The notes: a model not told the origin generated them from the letters alone. 64,000 nt of DNA from Micromonospora haikouensis (GCF_900091595.1 NZ_FMCW01000001.1:157706-221705); one strand, 5' to 3'; shown: positions 31,571 to 40,947, counted from the stretch's first letter. Made by a program: numbers and translations.

Positions 31571-32089
31571 CTACGGCCTGACGGCGTTCCCCGGCGGGCG
31601 GCCGCCGGTCTGACCGGACCGCTCCGCCTGCCCTGCCGGGCCGGCCTCCACCGCCCGCTGCACCGCCCGGTAGATCTGCCCGAAGCGCAGCGCGTCGCCC
31701 GTGCACACCAGCCGCACCGGCTGGCCCCGCCAGCGGGCCCACAACTCCAACTGGCGGCTGCCCCGGGCGTACGAGCGGTCCAGGTGCTCGAAGAGGAAGT
31801 CGGCGACCGGCCCGACGGCGAGCCCGACCAGCACGGAGGCTCCCACGATGGCGATCGTGACGGTCAGCGAGCGGTGCAGCCACAGCGCGAGCGCCACCCC
31901 CAGCGCGGCGGCGACCAGCGGGCCGGCGAGCGCCGCGCCGATCGCGCCCCGGCCGGCGAGCACCCGCCAGGACCGGCTGCCGCGCAGGTGCCAGACCATG
32001 CTGATCTCGGCCAGCGGGTACGTCCGGCCGTCCACCCGCACGGAAGTGGAGGTGACCTGCACCGACCTGTCGTCGTAGTACGTGACCAT
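31571..32089 (-). CDS. DUF6232 family membrane protein (paralogue 2)
   Basis: A 172-residue paralogue of the preceding gene: YYDDRSVQVTSTSVRVDGRT, two central helices (about 52-95), LDRSYARG and ALRFGQIYRAVQRAVEAG are shared nearly word for word. Unlike paralogue 1 it ends with a low-complexity Gly/Pro tail. A probable -10 (TAGTCT) lies about 30 nt upstream of the ATG, so this copy has its own promoter. Function unknown. Confidence 0.75.
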   Translation of the reverse strand: MVTYYDDRSVQVTSTSVRVDGRTYPLAEISMVWHLRGSRSWRVLAGRGAIGAALAGPLVAAALGVALALWLHRSLTVTIAIVGASVLVGLAVGPVADFLFEHLDRSYARGSRQLELWARWRGQPVRLVCTGDALRFGQIYRAVQRAVEAGPAGQAERSGQTGGRPPGNAVRP

Positions 32090-32188
32090 GGCGGACTCCG
32101 GTGGGGCGGGGCGGACATCAGACTATCTGCCCCAACGATCCGGGCCGTAAGGTTGGCACGCGACTTCGACGAGGAAGTGAGGGCAAGT

Positions 32189-32962
32189 GTGAGCGAGTTC
32201 GTGCGGCTGGAGACCAAGGACGGCATCGGCACCATCCGGTTGGACCGGCCGCCGATGAACGCGCTGAACAAGCAGGTCCAGGAGGAGTTGCGCGCCGCCG
32301 CGGCGGAGGCCACCGCCGACCCCGAGGTCCGCGCCGTCATCGTGTACGGCGGCGAGAAGGTCTTCGCGGCCGGCGCGGACATCAAGGAGATGGCCGTCAT
32401 GTCCTACGTGGACATGGCGGAGCGGGCGGCGGACCTGTCCAGCGCGCTCGGCGCGTTCGCCCGGATCCCCAAGCCGGTGGTCGCCGCGATCACCGGGTAC
32501 GCCCTCGGCGGCGGCTGCGAGCTGGCCCTCGCATGCGACTGGCGGGTGGTGGCCGAGGACGCGAAGCTCGGCCAGCCGGAGATCAAGCTGGGCGTCATCC
32601 CCGGCGCGGGCGGCACCCAGCGGCTGGCCCGGCTCGTCGGCCCGGCCCGCGCGAAGGACCTGATCATGTCGGGCCGGATGGTGGACGCCCAGGAGGCGCT
32701 GCGGATCGGCCTGGCCGACCGGGTCGTGCCGGCTGCCGACGTGTACGCCGCCGCCGTCGAGCTGGTCACCCCGTACCTGAACGGGCCGGTGCAGGCGCTG
32801 CGGGCGGCGAAGCTGGCGGTCGACGCCGGCCTGGACATGGACCTCACCTCGGGCCTGGCCTGGGAGACCCAGCTCTTCGCGGCGCTGTTCGCCACCGACG
32901 ACCGGCGCGAGGGCATGGCCGCCTTCGTCGAGAAGCGGAAGCCCGACTTCACCGGCCGCTGA
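32189..32962 (+). CDS. Enoyl-CoA hydratase/isomerase family protein
   Basis: A 257-residue crotonase-fold enzyme, likely a beta-oxidation enoyl-CoA hydratase. The oxyanion-hole motif FAAGADIKEM, catalytic Glu in GGGCELALACDWRV and the second Glu in LGQPEIKLGVIPGAGGTQRL are all present, so it should be an active hydratase rather than an inactive homologue. A TAAGGT -10 box (32148-32153) lies about 36 nt upstream, and GAGGG precedes GTG 32189. GTG 32177 is an alternative start. Confidence 0.9.
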   Translation: MSEFVRLETKDGIGTIRLDRPPMNALNKQVQEELRAAAAEATADPEVRAVIVYGGEKVFAAGADIKEMAVMSYVDMAERAADLSSALGAFARIPKPVVAAITGYALGGGCELALACDWRVVAEDAKLGQPEIKLGVIPGAGGTQRLARLVGPARAKDLIMSGRMVDAQEALRIGLADRVVPAADVYAAAVELVTPYLNGPVQALRAAKLAVDAGLDMDLTSGLAWETQLFAALFATDDRREGMAAFVEKRKPDFTGR

Positions 32963-33032
32963 CCCGAGCCCGGTTCACATTCCGCCTACCGGCCAGTAGC
33001 GTGTGACTCCGGCCACGGCGAGGGGAGCGGCG

Positions 33033-34655
33033 ATGACGGAGCGGGTCGAGGGTCACGGCGGACAGTTGGCGCTCGCGGCGCTGCGCGCGCACGGCGTACG
33101 CGAGATGTTCACCCTCTCCGGCGGGCACGTCTTCCCGCTCTACGACGCGGCGCACACCGCCGGCTTTCCGCTCTACGACGTGCGGCACGAGCAGTCGGCG
33201 GTGTTCGCGGCCGAGGCGGTGGCCAAGCTCAACCGCCGCCCCGGCCTCGCCGTGCTCACCGCCGGCCCCGGCGTCACCAACGGTGTCTCCGGGCTGACCA
33301 GCGCCTTCTTCAACGCCTCGCCGGTGCTGGTGCTCGGCGGCCGGGCCCCGCAGTTCCGCTGGGGCTCCGGCAGCCTGCAGGAGATGGACCACCTGCCGCT
33401 GGTCGCCCCCGTCACCAAGCACGCCGAGACGGTGTTCGGCGCCGACGACATCCCGCGCGCGGTCAGCGCGGCGCTGACCACCGCGCTCACCCCGCACCGG
33501 GGCCCGGTCTTCCTCGACTTCCCGCTGGAGGCGATCTTCTCCGTCGGCGACGCCGAGCTGCCCGAGGCGGTCGCGCCCGCCCCGATCGAGGCCGACCCGG
33601 AGGAGGTGGCCCGGGCCGCCGGACTGATCGCCGCCGCCCACCGCCCGGTGATCATCGCCGGCTCCGACGTGTACGCCGGGGACGCCGTCGACGCCCTGCG
33701 CGCCGCCGCCGAGGCGCTGCGGGTGCCCGTGTTCACCAACGGGATGGGGCGCGGCGCGCTGCCCCCGTCGCATCCGCTGGCCTTCGCCAAGGCCCGCCGG
33801 GTCGCCCTGTCCGGTGCCGACGTCGTCGTCGTGGTCGGCACCCCGCTGGACTTCCGGCTCGCCTTCGGCGACTTCGGCGACGCCCGGGTGGTGCACGTGG
33901 TGGACGCGCCCAGCCAGCGGGCCACCCACGTCACCCCGGCCGCCTCGCCCGCCGGTGACCTGCGGCTGATCCTCACCGCGTTCGCCGAGCACCCCGGCGA
34001 CCGGGCCGACCACGACGACTGGGTCGCGCGGCTGCGCGAGGCCGAGGACGCCGCGAAGGCCCGCGACGCCGAGGCGATGGCGGCCGAGACCGACCCGATC
34101 CGCCCGGCCCGCGTCTACGGCGAGCTGCGCCGGGTGCTCGCCCCCGACGCCATCACCGTCGGCGACGGCGGCGACTTCGTCTCGTACGCGGGGAAATACC
34201 TGGAGCCCGCGCAGCCCGGCACCTGGCTCGACCCGGGCCCGTACGGCTGCCTCGGCACCGGCATGGGCTACGCGATGGGGGCCCGGGTCAGCCACCCCGA
34301 CCGGCAGGTCTGCGTGCTGATGGGCGACGGCGCGGCCGGCTTCTCGCTGATGGACGTGGAGTCCCTGGTGCGCCAGAAGCTCCCCGTCGTGATCGTGGTC
34401 GGCAACAACGGCATCTGGGGGCTGGAGAAGCACCCGATGCGCGCCATGTACGGCTACGACGTCGCCGCCGACCTGCAGCCCGGCCTGCGCTACGACAAGG
34501 TCGTCGAGGCCCTCGGCGGGGCGGGCGAGACGGTGGAGAAGGCCGGCGACCTCGCCCCGGCCCTGGAGCGGGCCTTCGCCTCGGGCGTGCCGTACCTGGT
34601 CAACGTGCTCACCGACCCGGCCGACGCGTACCCCCGCTCGTCGAACCTGGCCTGA
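33033..34655 (+). CDS. Thiamine-diphosphate-dependent enzyme, acetolactate synthase large-subunit-like
   Basis: A 540-residue ThDP enzyme with the usual three domains: N-terminal pyrimidine-binding domain with the catalytic Glu in HEQSAVFAAEA, a central domain, and a C-terminal domain with the ThDP motif from GDGAAGFSLMDVESL to VVGNNGIWG. It resembles the acetolactate synthase catalytic subunit group but has no ilvN partner, and genuine ilvB genes are normally elsewhere, so it may be an oxalyl-CoA-decarboxylase-, glyoxylate-carboligase- or benzoylformate-type enzyme. ATG 33033 has GAGGGGAG upstream. Confidence 0.8.
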   Translation: MTERVEGHGGQLALAALRAHGVREMFTLSGGHVFPLYDAAHTAGFPLYDVRHEQSAVFAAEAVAKLNRRPGLAVLTAGPGVTNGVSGLTSAFFNASPVLVLGGRAPQFRWGSGSLQEMDHLPLVAPVTKHAETVFGADDIPRAVSAALTTALTPHRGPVFLDFPLEAIFSVGDAELPEAVAPAPIEADPEEVARAAGLIAAAHRPVIIAGSDVYAGDAVDALRAAAEALRVPVFTNGMGRGALPPSHPLAFAKARRVALSGADVVVVVGTPLDFRLAFGDFGDARVVHVVDAPSQRATHVTPAASPAGDLRLILTAFAEHPGDRADHDDWVARLREAEDAAKARDAEAMAAETDPIRPARVYGELRRVLAPDAITVGDGGDFVSYAGKYLEPAQPGTWLDPGPYGCLGTGMGYAMGARVSHPDRQVCVLMGDGAAGFSLMDVESLVRQKLPVVIVVGNNGIWGLEKHPMRAMYGYDVAADLQPGLRYDKVVEALGGAGETVEKAGDLAPALERAFASGVPYLVNVLTDPADAYPRSSNLA

Positions 34656-34776
34656 GCGCCACCGCTTAATTCGGGGGACTCCCGGCGTCTGTCGTCGTAA
34701 CGTCAGCCGAGGCTCGGCAGTTTGTCAGTGCCGTCGGCCAGTTGGCGTGACACATGCACAGACGACGGGAGTTTCC

Positions 34777-35769
34777 ATGACGTACGCGATCCGGGCGGAG
34801 GGCCTGGTGCGACGCTTCGGCGCCACCACGGCCCTCGCCGGAGTCGACCTCGCGGTCCCCAGCGGGACCGTGTACGGGTTGCTCGGGCCCAACGGGGCCG
34901 GGAAGACCACCACCGTGCGGGTGCTCGCCACCCTGCTCGCCGCCGACTCCGGCCACGCCACCGTCGGCGGGTACGACGTGCGCCGCGACGCCCACCGGGT
35001 GCGCCAGCTCATCGGCCTCACCGGCCAGTACGCCTCGGTCGACGAGGCGCTCACCGGCACGGAGAACCTGCTGCTCATCGGCCGGTTGCTCGGCCTCTCC
35101 CGGGCCGACGCCCGGGCCCGGGCCCGGGAGCTGCTCGCCCGGTTCCAGCTCGCCGACGCCGCCGACCGGGCGGCGAAGACCTACTCCGGCGGCATGCGCC
35201 GCCGCCTCGACCTGGCCGCCAGCCTGGTCGGCCGCCCGCAGGTGCTGTTCCTCGACGAGCCGACCACCGGGCTCGACCCGCGCAGCCGCAACGACCTGTG
35301 GGACACCGTGCGCGGCCTGGTCACCGACGGGGTGACCGTGCTGCTGACCACGCAGTACCTGGAGGAGGCCGACCAACTGGCCAGCGAGATCGCCGTGGTC
35401 GACCACGGGCGGGTGATCGCCCAGGGCACCCCGGAGGAGCTGAAGGCCAAGACCGGCGGCCAGGTCCTCGCGATCCGTCCGGCGGACCCGGCCGACCTGG
35501 CGACCGTGGTGGCCATCGCGGGGGAGGCCGCCGCCGCCAGTCCCGAGGTGGCCCAGAGCACCGTCACCGTCGCGGTCAACGGCCCCGGGGTGCTGCCCGC
35601 CGTGGTCCGCCGCCTCGACGACGCCGAGATCCCCGTGGCCGAGCTGGCCCTGCGGGGCGCCAGCCTCGACGAGGTCTTCCTGCACCTCACCGGCCACCGT
35701 GCCGAGCCCGACGCGCCGACCGGCGACGACACCCCGTCCGGGGCCGACCTGGAGAGGACCCCGGCATGA
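34777..35769 (+). CDS. Daunorubicin-resistance-type ABC ATPase (DrrA family)
   Basis: A 330-residue ATPase. Walker A is GPNGAGKTTTVR, the signature is YSGGMRRRLDLAASL, Walker B is VLFLDEPTTGLD and the switch is TTQYLEEADQLA, a signature of the DrrA/NodI-like exporter group. The C-terminal 80 residues have the DrrA-type domain ending EVFLHLTGHRAE. ATG 34777 has GGGAG upstream. It overlaps the permease by 4 nt, forming a two-gene drug/lipid exporter. Confidence 0.9.
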   Translation: MTYAIRAEGLVRRFGATTALAGVDLAVPSGTVYGLLGPNGAGKTTTVRVLATLLAADSGHATVGGYDVRRDAHRVRQLIGLTGQYASVDEALTGTENLLLIGRLLGLSRADARARARELLARFQLADAADRAAKTYSGGMRRRLDLAASLVGRPQVLFLDEPTTGLDPRSRNDLWDTVRGLVTDGVTVLLTTQYLEEADQLASEIAVVDHGRVIAQGTPEELKAKTGGQVLAIRPADPADLATVVAIAGEAAAASPEVAQSTVTVAVNGPGVLPAVVRRLDDAEIPVAELALRGASLDEVFLHLTGHRAEPDAPTGDDTPSGADLERTPA

Positions 35770-36575
35770 CCGCCGCCACCGTCACCGCCCCGCTCGCCCT
35801 GGCCCGCCGCCTCGGCGTGGGCGCCGGGGTGCGGCACACCCTCACCCTGGCCTGGCGCAGCCTGGTGCAGATCAAGCACAACCCGATGGAGCTGCTCGAC
35901 CTCAGCATCCAGCCGGTGATGTTCGTGCTGCTGTTCACGTACGTCTTCGGCACGGCGATCTCCGGCTCGCCGGGGGAGTACCTCACGTTCGCCCTGCCCG
36001 GCATCATCGTGCAGAACGCCCTGTTCGCCACGATGACCACCGGCTTCGGGCTCAACAACGACCTCACCAAGGGGGTGTTCGACCGGCTGCGCGCCCTGCC
36101 GATCGCCCGCTGGGCCCCGCTGGCCGGGCGGATCCTCGCCGACACCGTGAAGCAGGCGTGGTCGGTGTCGCTGCTGATCGGCGTCGGGGCGATCCTCGGC
36201 TTCCGGCTCGGCAACGGGGTGCTCGGGCTGCTCGGCGCGTTCGCCCTGCTGCTCGCGTTCTCGCTGGCCGCGGCGTGGATCTCGGTGCTGGTCGGGGTGC
36301 TGGTCAGCGAGCCCGACAAGGTGCAGATCTTCGGGTTCACGGTGATCTTCCCGCTCACCTTCACCAGCAACGTCTTCGTCCCCACCGACCGGATGCCGGG
36401 CTGGCTCCAGCACTGGGTCGAGGTCAACCCGGTGACGATCCTGGCCGACGCCCTGCGCGGCCTGCTGGTGGGCGGCCCGGTGGTCGGTCCGGCGATCCAG
36501 GCGATGATCTGGGCCGTCGCGCTCGCCGCCGTCTTCGCGCCGCTGGCGGTCCGGGCGCTGCGGCGTCGCGTCTGA
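35766..36575 (+). CDS. ABC-2 type permease (DrrB-like)
   Basis: A 269-residue six-helix permease partnering the DrrA-type ATPase. LAWRSLVQIKHNPMELLDLS, the FVLLFTYVFGTAI helix and SNVFVPTDRMPGWLQ before the last helix are typical of DrrB/ABC-2 drug exporters; the last motif is the conserved loop of ABC-2 membrane domains. The cargo is unknown, since such pairs occur for antibiotics, lipids and peptides. It overlaps the upstream stop by ATGA. Confidence 0.9.
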   Translation: MTAATVTAPLALARRLGVGAGVRHTLTLAWRSLVQIKHNPMELLDLSIQPVMFVLLFTYVFGTAISGSPGEYLTFALPGIIVQNALFATMTTGFGLNNDLTKGVFDRLRALPIARWAPLAGRILADTVKQAWSVSLLIGVGAILGFRLGNGVLGLLGAFALLLAFSLAAAWISVLVGVLVSEPDKVQIFGFTVIFPLTFTSNVFVPTDRMPGWLQHWVEVNPVTILADALRGLLVGGPVVGPAIQAMIWAVALAAVFAPLAVRALRRRV

Positions 36576-36595
36576 CGCCTGCGGGGGCGGCCCGG

Positions 36596-37000
36596 TCACA
36601 CCTCGGGGCGGTTCTCCTCCCGGGGCGGGTCGCCCTCGCGGTGGCGCAGGTCGTCCTCGCGCCGGCGGAGGTCCTCCTCCCAGCGGCGGAACAGCTCGGC
36701 GTCCTGCCGCCGGGTGCGTTCGGCCAGGGAGTCGAGGAACTCCGGGTCGTCGTCCGGGGCGAGCGGCCGACGCGGGCCGCCGGGGGCCGACCGGGGCGCG
36801 CCCGGCCCTGCGGCGGGGCGCTGCCGGCCGGCGAGGAACCAGGCGATCGAGCCGACCAGCGGGAAGAACAGGATGATCAGCACCCAGGCGATCCGGGGCA
36901 ACCCGCGGATCGCCCCCTCCTCGGCGGAGAGGCAGCTGATCAGCGCCAGCACCGCGAGCGCGATCTGGACCAGGAAGAGCAGGACGTACAGGCGGGCCAT
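36596..37000 (-). CDS. PLDc_N (cardiolipin-synthase N-terminal-like) membrane protein
   Basis: A 134-residue protein with two transmembrane helices (about 3-24 and 35-56) carrying RIAWVLIILFFPLVGSIAWF, the PLDc_N motif that also precedes many cardiolipin synthases. No HKD catalytic motif follows. The C-terminal half is a charged helix (RRWEEDLRRREDDLRHREGD). Function unknown. ATG 37000 has CATGAT 6 nt upstream, matching the leaderless pattern seen elsewhere in this window. Confidence 0.75.
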   Translation of the reverse strand: MARLYVLLFLVQIALAVLALISCLSAEEGAIRGLPRIAWVLIILFFPLVGSIAWFLAGRQRPAAGPGAPRSAPGGPRRPLAPDDDPEFLDSLAERTRRQDAELFRRWEEDLRRREDDLRHREGDPPREENRPEV

Positions 37001-37027
37001 CTCCCCATCATGGCGCACCCGCGCCCG

Positions 37028-37345
37028 TCACCCCAGTCCGCGTAGGGCCAGCAGCACGCCCAGCGTGGCCTGCCACGCGGCGGCGAGGGCCAGCGCCGGC
37101 ATGGTGCGGGAGGTGGCGCGCACCGGGCCCGACCCGACGGCCCGCCCCCAGCACAGGGCGAGGGCCGCCGCCCAGCCGGCGACCGCCGCGCCGGCCAGCA
37201 CCGCCCCGGCGGCGTCCCCGGTGAGCGCCAGCCGGACGGTCAGCACGGTGACGGCGGTGAGCGCGAGCAGGCTGCGCCGCCAGGCCAGGCGGGTGCGTTC
37301 GGGTTGCAGCCCCGGGTCGCCGGCCGGGCCCGGCCCGACCGTCAC
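37028..37345 (-). CDS. DUF202 domain membrane protein
   Basis: A 105-residue protein starting PGLQPERTRLAWRRSLLALT, the DUF202 motif (E-R-T-x-L-A-W-x-R), with three helices. Homologous to the YidH family neighbour and probably its paired subunit. GTG 37345 overlaps the upstream stop by GTGA. Function unknown. Confidence 0.8.
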   Translation of the reverse strand: MTVGPGPAGDPGLQPERTRLAWRRSLLALTAVTVLTVRLALTGDAAGAVLAGAAVAGWAAALALCWGRAVGSGPVRATSRTMPALALAAAWQATLGVLLALRGLG

Positions 37346-37734
37346 CGGCCGCCGATCGCGCGGGCCAGCACCGCGATGACCAGCAGCACCGCGCCCAGCC
37401 CCACGGCGAGGGCGAGCACGGCGGGGAAGCGGGACGCCGGCAGTTCCTCGCCGAGCCGGATGGCGCGTTCGGTGCGGGCCCAGTGGTCCACGGCCCGCAC
37501 GGCGACGGTGCCGCCGAGCAGCAGCAGCGCGACGGCGATCGCCTCGCGCAGGTGCGCCAGCGGCAGCGGCGGGAGGAACTGGGCGGCGGCCAGCCCGCCG
37601 GCCACCAGGGCCAGCCCGGTGCGCAGCCAGGCCAGGAACGTCCGCTCGTTGGCCAGGGAGAAACGGTAGTCGGGCGTGCTGCCCACCGACCGCAGCTCCC
37701 GCGGGTCGAACCACCGCCGTACCGTCTCCCACAC
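37342..37734 (-). CDS. YidH family (DUF202) membrane protein
   Basis: A 130-residue membrane protein with NERTFLAWLRTGLALV, the YidH/DUF202 signature, and three helices. It precedes and overlaps a second DUF202 gene, and such pairs are common. GTG 37734 gives the family-typical N-terminus WETVRRWFDPREL; ATG 37764 would add ten residues and run into the promoter of the divergent GNAT gene, so it is less likely. Function unknown. Confidence 0.78.
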   Translation of the reverse strand: MWETVRRWFDPRELRSVGSTPDYRFSLANERTFLAWLRTGLALVAGGLAAAQFLPPLPLAHLREAIAVALLLLGGTVAVRAVDHWARTERAIRLGEELPASRFPAVLALAVGLGAVLLVIAVLARAIGGR

Positions 37735-37775
37735 GCAGCCGATTATCCGCTTTGTCCAGGGCATAGGTTGGACGG

Positions 37776-38573
37776 GTGACTGATCTTGACCCGACGACGC
37801 TGCGCGAGGCGTACGACAACCAGCTCAAGGCGTGGGCCCCGGACCCGCTGCCGGAGGGCGTGACGGTGGAGCGGGACGGGCCGCTGGTGCGCATCCTCGG
37901 CCTGGACCACGGTGGCTTTCTGACGTACCGCGACCTGGGTGGCCTGACCGGGGCGGCGCTGGACGCGCTGATCGCCCGCCAGGTGGAGTTCTTCCGCGCC
38001 CGGGGCGAGTCGGTGGAGTGGAAGCTGCACGGCCACGACGAGCCCGCCGACCTGCCGGACCGGCTGCGGGCCGCCGGGTTCGTGCCCGAGGAGCGGGAGA
38101 CCGTCGTGATCGGCCCGGTCGCGCCGCTGGCGGCCACGCTCCCGGTGACCCCCGAGGGGGTACGCCTGCGTGAGGTCACCGCCCGCGCCGACCTGGACCG
38201 GATCATGGCCATGGAGGAGGAGGTCTGGGGCGAGAGCCGGGATCACTTCGCCGACGGGCTGGAGAAGGAGATCGCCGCCGACCCGCAGTCGATCACGGTG
38301 GTGGTCGCCGAGGCGGGGGAGACGGTGGTCAGCGCTGGCTGGGTGCGCTACGTGGCGGGCACCGGCTTCGCGACGCTGTGGGGCGGCTCGACGCTCGCGC
38401 AGTGGCGTCGTCGGGGCATCTACCGGGCGCTGGTCGGCTATCGGGCGCGGCTGGCCGCCCAGCGGGGCCGGACCCTGCTGCAGGTGGACGCCTCCGAGGA
38501 CAGCCGGCCGATCCTGGAACGGCTCGGCCTCGTCCCGGTCACCACGACCACGCCCTACATCTACACTCCGTGA
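37776..38573 (+). CDS. GNAT family N-acetyltransferase
   Basis: A 265-residue protein. The C-terminal half has the GNAT core: WGGSTLAQWRRRGIYRALVGYRA is the pyrophosphate-binding loop and EDSRPILERLGLVPV the C-terminal motif. The N-terminal 120 residues (GFLTYRDLGGLTG, then DRLRAAGFVPEE) look like a second, degenerate GNAT domain, so this is probably a tandem GNAT protein. GTG 37776 has TAGGTT 6 nt upstream, indicating a leaderless start. Substrate unknown. Confidence 0.82.
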   Translation: MTDLDPTTLREAYDNQLKAWAPDPLPEGVTVERDGPLVRILGLDHGGFLTYRDLGGLTGAALDALIARQVEFFRARGESVEWKLHGHDEPADLPDRLRAAGFVPEERETVVIGPVAPLAATLPVTPEGVRLREVTARADLDRIMAMEEEVWGESRDHFADGLEKEIAADPQSITVVVAEAGETVVSAGWVRYVAGTGFATLWGGSTLAQWRRRGIYRALVGYRARLAAQRGRTLLQVDASEDSRPILERLGLVPVTTTTPYIYTP

Positions 38574-38575
38574 CC

Positions 38576-38983
38576 ATGAGCCAGCCGCTGACGGACGAGG
38601 AACGACTCACCCTGAAGACGGGCGCGTTCGGCGCGGTCTTCCTGGTGTCGAACGCCGACCCGGGCATGTTCGCGATGCTGCGGGAGAGCTTCGCCGCTTC
38701 GGGGGCGATGGCGGGGGCGAGCGGCCCGGTGAAGGAGGCCCTGACGACCGGCCCGCTGCCGAGGCTGCCCCGGGACTCGGCCCTGGAGGTCGAGGCGGTG
38801 GTGCTGCCGGCGCTGGGTCGGGCGGTGGAGATCCTGCGCGCGAAGTCGCCGGGGGACGTGGCGGCGTACCGGTCGCTGGTGCTGGCCGCCGCCGACCGGG
38901 TGGCGCGGGCGCACCGGGGGGTGACGCCGGCCGAGGCCGAGGTGATCGACCGGATCCGGGGCGCGCTGGCCGAGCCGGCCTGA
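38576..38983 (+). CDS. Hypothetical protein
   Basis: Not recognised. 135 residues, soluble, mostly helical, Ala-rich, with TLKTGAFGAVFLVSNADPGMFAM near the start and the segment VARAHRGVTPAEAEVIDRIRGAL at the end. No signal peptide or motif suggesting an enzyme. It begins 2 bp after the GNAT stop and is probably in the same transcript. Confidence 0.6.
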   Translation: MSQPLTDEERLTLKTGAFGAVFLVSNADPGMFAMLRESFAASGAMAGASGPVKEALTTGPLPRLPRDSALEVEAVVLPALGRAVEILRAKSPGDVAAYRSLVLAAADRVARAHRGVTPAEAEVIDRIRGALAEPA

Positions 38984-39195
38984 GTCCGCGCGTGTCCGGT
39001 GCGCCCCGGAGTCGGGGCGCGCGGTGAGCTGTGTCACCCTGAGGCCCCCGGGAGCCGATGCTACTTGCGGGTAACATTGGCGCGTGGGCAAGTGCACAGC
39101 AGCCCGTGGTTGACCGATCGTTAAGTTTCGCGGGAGGCTGCGCCCGTGACCTGGCGAGGGATCGCCACACCAACAGGAGGGGTCGTCGAAGCGCG

Positions 39196-39975
39196 ATGAA
39201 CATCGTCGTACTCGTCAAGCAGGTGCCCGATTCGGGCGCGGACCGCAACCTGCGTCCTGACGACAACACCGTCGACCGCGGTTCGGCGAGCAACGTCATC
39301 AACGAGATGGACGAGTACGCCATCGAGGAGGCGTTGAAGATCAAGGAGGCGCACGGGGGCGAGGTGACGATCCTGACCATGGGTCCGGACCGGGCGACCG
39401 AGTCGATCCGCAAGGCGCTGTCGATGGGGCCGGACGCCGCCGTGCACGTCGTCGACGACGCCCTGCACGGGTCCTGCGCCGTGGCCACCTCGAAGGTGCT
39501 CGCCGCCGCCCTCGGTCAACTCAACGCCGACCTGGTGATCTGCGGCGCCGAGTCGACCGACGGCCGGGTCCAGGTCATGCCGCACATGATCGCCGAGCGC
39601 CTGGGTGTGGCCGCGCTGACCGGCGCGCGCAAGCTCACCGTCGACGGCTCCACCCTGACCGTGGAGCGGCAGACGGAGGAGGGCTACGAGGTGGTCACCG
39701 CCTCGACCCCGGCCGTCGTCTCCGTGTGGGACACCATCAACGAGCCGCGCTACCCGTCCTTCAAGGGCATCATGGCCGCCAAGAAGAAGCCGGTGCGCAC
39801 TTTGTCCCTGGCCGACCTCGGCGTCGCCCCGGCCGAGGTGGGCTTCGACGGCGCGACCAGCACCGTGCTGGAGCACAGCAAGCGCCCGCCGCGCTCCGGC
39901 GGCGCGAAGGTCACCGACGAGGGCTCCGGCGGCGCGCAGCTGGTCGAGTTCCTCGCCACCGAGAAGTTCGTGTGA
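39196..39975 (+). CDS. etfB: Electron transfer flavoprotein subunit beta
   Basis: A 259-residue EtfB (FixA) that with EtfA carries electrons from acyl-CoA dehydrogenases to the quinone pool. MNIVVLVKQVPDSGADRNLR, the GSASNVINEMDEYAIEEAL segment and VTILTMGP are characteristic, and the C-terminal AAKKKPVRTLSLADLGV tail embraces EtfA. The leader of about 210 bp has an AGGAGG (39175-39180) unusually far (15 nt) from the ATG and an imperfect palindrome TACTTGCGGGTA at 39062 that may be an operator. Same order as M. tuberculosis fixA-fixB. Confidence 0.93.
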   Translation: MNIVVLVKQVPDSGADRNLRPDDNTVDRGSASNVINEMDEYAIEEALKIKEAHGGEVTILTMGPDRATESIRKALSMGPDAAVHVVDDALHGSCAVATSKVLAAALGQLNADLVICGAESTDGRVQVMPHMIAERLGVAALTGARKLTVDGSTLTVERQTEEGYEVVTASTPAVVSVWDTINEPRYPSFKGIMAAKKKPVRTLSLADLGVAPAEVGFDGATSTVLEHSKRPPRSGGAKVTDEGSGGAQLVEFLATEKFV

Positions 39976-39987
39976 GGGGTGCAGGTC

Positions 39988-40947
39988 ATGTCTGAGGTTC
40001 TCGTCGTCGTCGAAGCCACCCGCGAGTTCGGCGTCAAGAAGGTCACCCTTGAGATGCTCACCCTCGCCCGCGAGCTCGGCACGCCCAGCGCGGTCGTGCT
40101 CGGCGGCCCCGGCGCGGCCGAGGCGCTGAGCGCGAAGCTGGGCGAGTACGGCGCGGAGAAGATCTACGCGGCCGAGAGCGAGGAGATCGACGGCTACCTG
40201 GTGGCCCCGAAGGCCACCGTGCTGGCCGACCTCGTCAAGCGGGTGCAGCCGGCCGCCGTGCTGCTCGCCTCCGCCCAGGAGGGCAAGGAGATCGCCGCCC
40301 GGTTGGCCGTCAAGCTGGACAACGGCATCCTGACCGACGTGGTCGCCCTCGCCGCCGACGGCACCGCCACGCAGGTCGCGTTCGCCGGCTCGACCATCGT
40401 CACGTCGAAGGTCACCAAGGGCCTGCCGCTGGTCACCGTGCGGCCGAACTCGCTCACCCCGGCCCCGGCCCCCGCCACCCCCGCCGTCGAGCAGCTCACC
40501 GTGACCGTGGGTGAGGCGGACAAGCTGGCCAAGGTCGTCGACCGGGTCGCCGAGCAGAAGGGCTCCCGCCCCGAGCTCACCGAGGCGTCCGTGGTCGTCT
40601 CCGGCGGCCGAGGCGTCGGCAACGCCGACAACTTCAAGCTGGTCGAGGAGCTGGCTGACCTGCTCGGCGGGGCCGTCGGCGCGTCCCGTGCGGCCGTCGA
40701 CTCCGGCTTCTACCCGCACCAGTTCCAGGTGGGCCAGACGGGCAAGACGGTCTCCCCGCAGCTCTACGTGGCGTTGGGCATCTCCGGCGCGATCCAGCAC
40801 CGGGCCGGCATGCAGACCTCGAAGACCATCGTCGCGGTGAACAAGGACGGCGAGGCCCCGATCTTCGAGCTGGCCGACTTCGGTGTGGTGGGCGACCTGT
40901 TCAAGGTCGTGCCGCAGGCCGCCGAGGAGATCCGCAAGCGCAAGTGA
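39988..40947 (+). CDS. etfA: Electron transfer flavoprotein subunit alpha
   Basis: A 319-residue EtfA (FixB), FAD-binding partner of Etf[24 protein letters not shown] opens the N-terminal domain, and the C-terminal FAD site is intact: [37 protein letters not shown] and [18 protein letters not shown]. It starts 12 bp after etfB. A strong hairpin terminator follows at 40981. Confidence 0.95.
   Translation: MSEVLVVVEATREFGVKKVTLEMLTLARELGTPSAVVLGGPGAAEALSAKLGEYGAEKIYAAESEEIDGYLVAPKATVLADLVKRVQPAAVLLASAQEGKEIAARLAVKLDNGILTDVVALAADGTATQVAFAGSTIVTSKVTKGLPLVTVRPNSLTPAPAPATPAVEQLTVTVGEADKLAKVVDRVAEQKGSRPELTEASVVVSGGRGVGNADNFKLVEELADLLGGAVGASRAAVDSGFYPHQFQVGQTGKTVSPQLYVALGISGAIQHRAGMQTSKTIVAVNKDGEAPIFELADFGVVGDLFKVVPQAAEEIRKRK

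Noticed and set aside
36596-37000. Cardiolipin synthase
   Set aside because: Only the PLDc_N membrane part is present; no HKD catalytic motifs follow.
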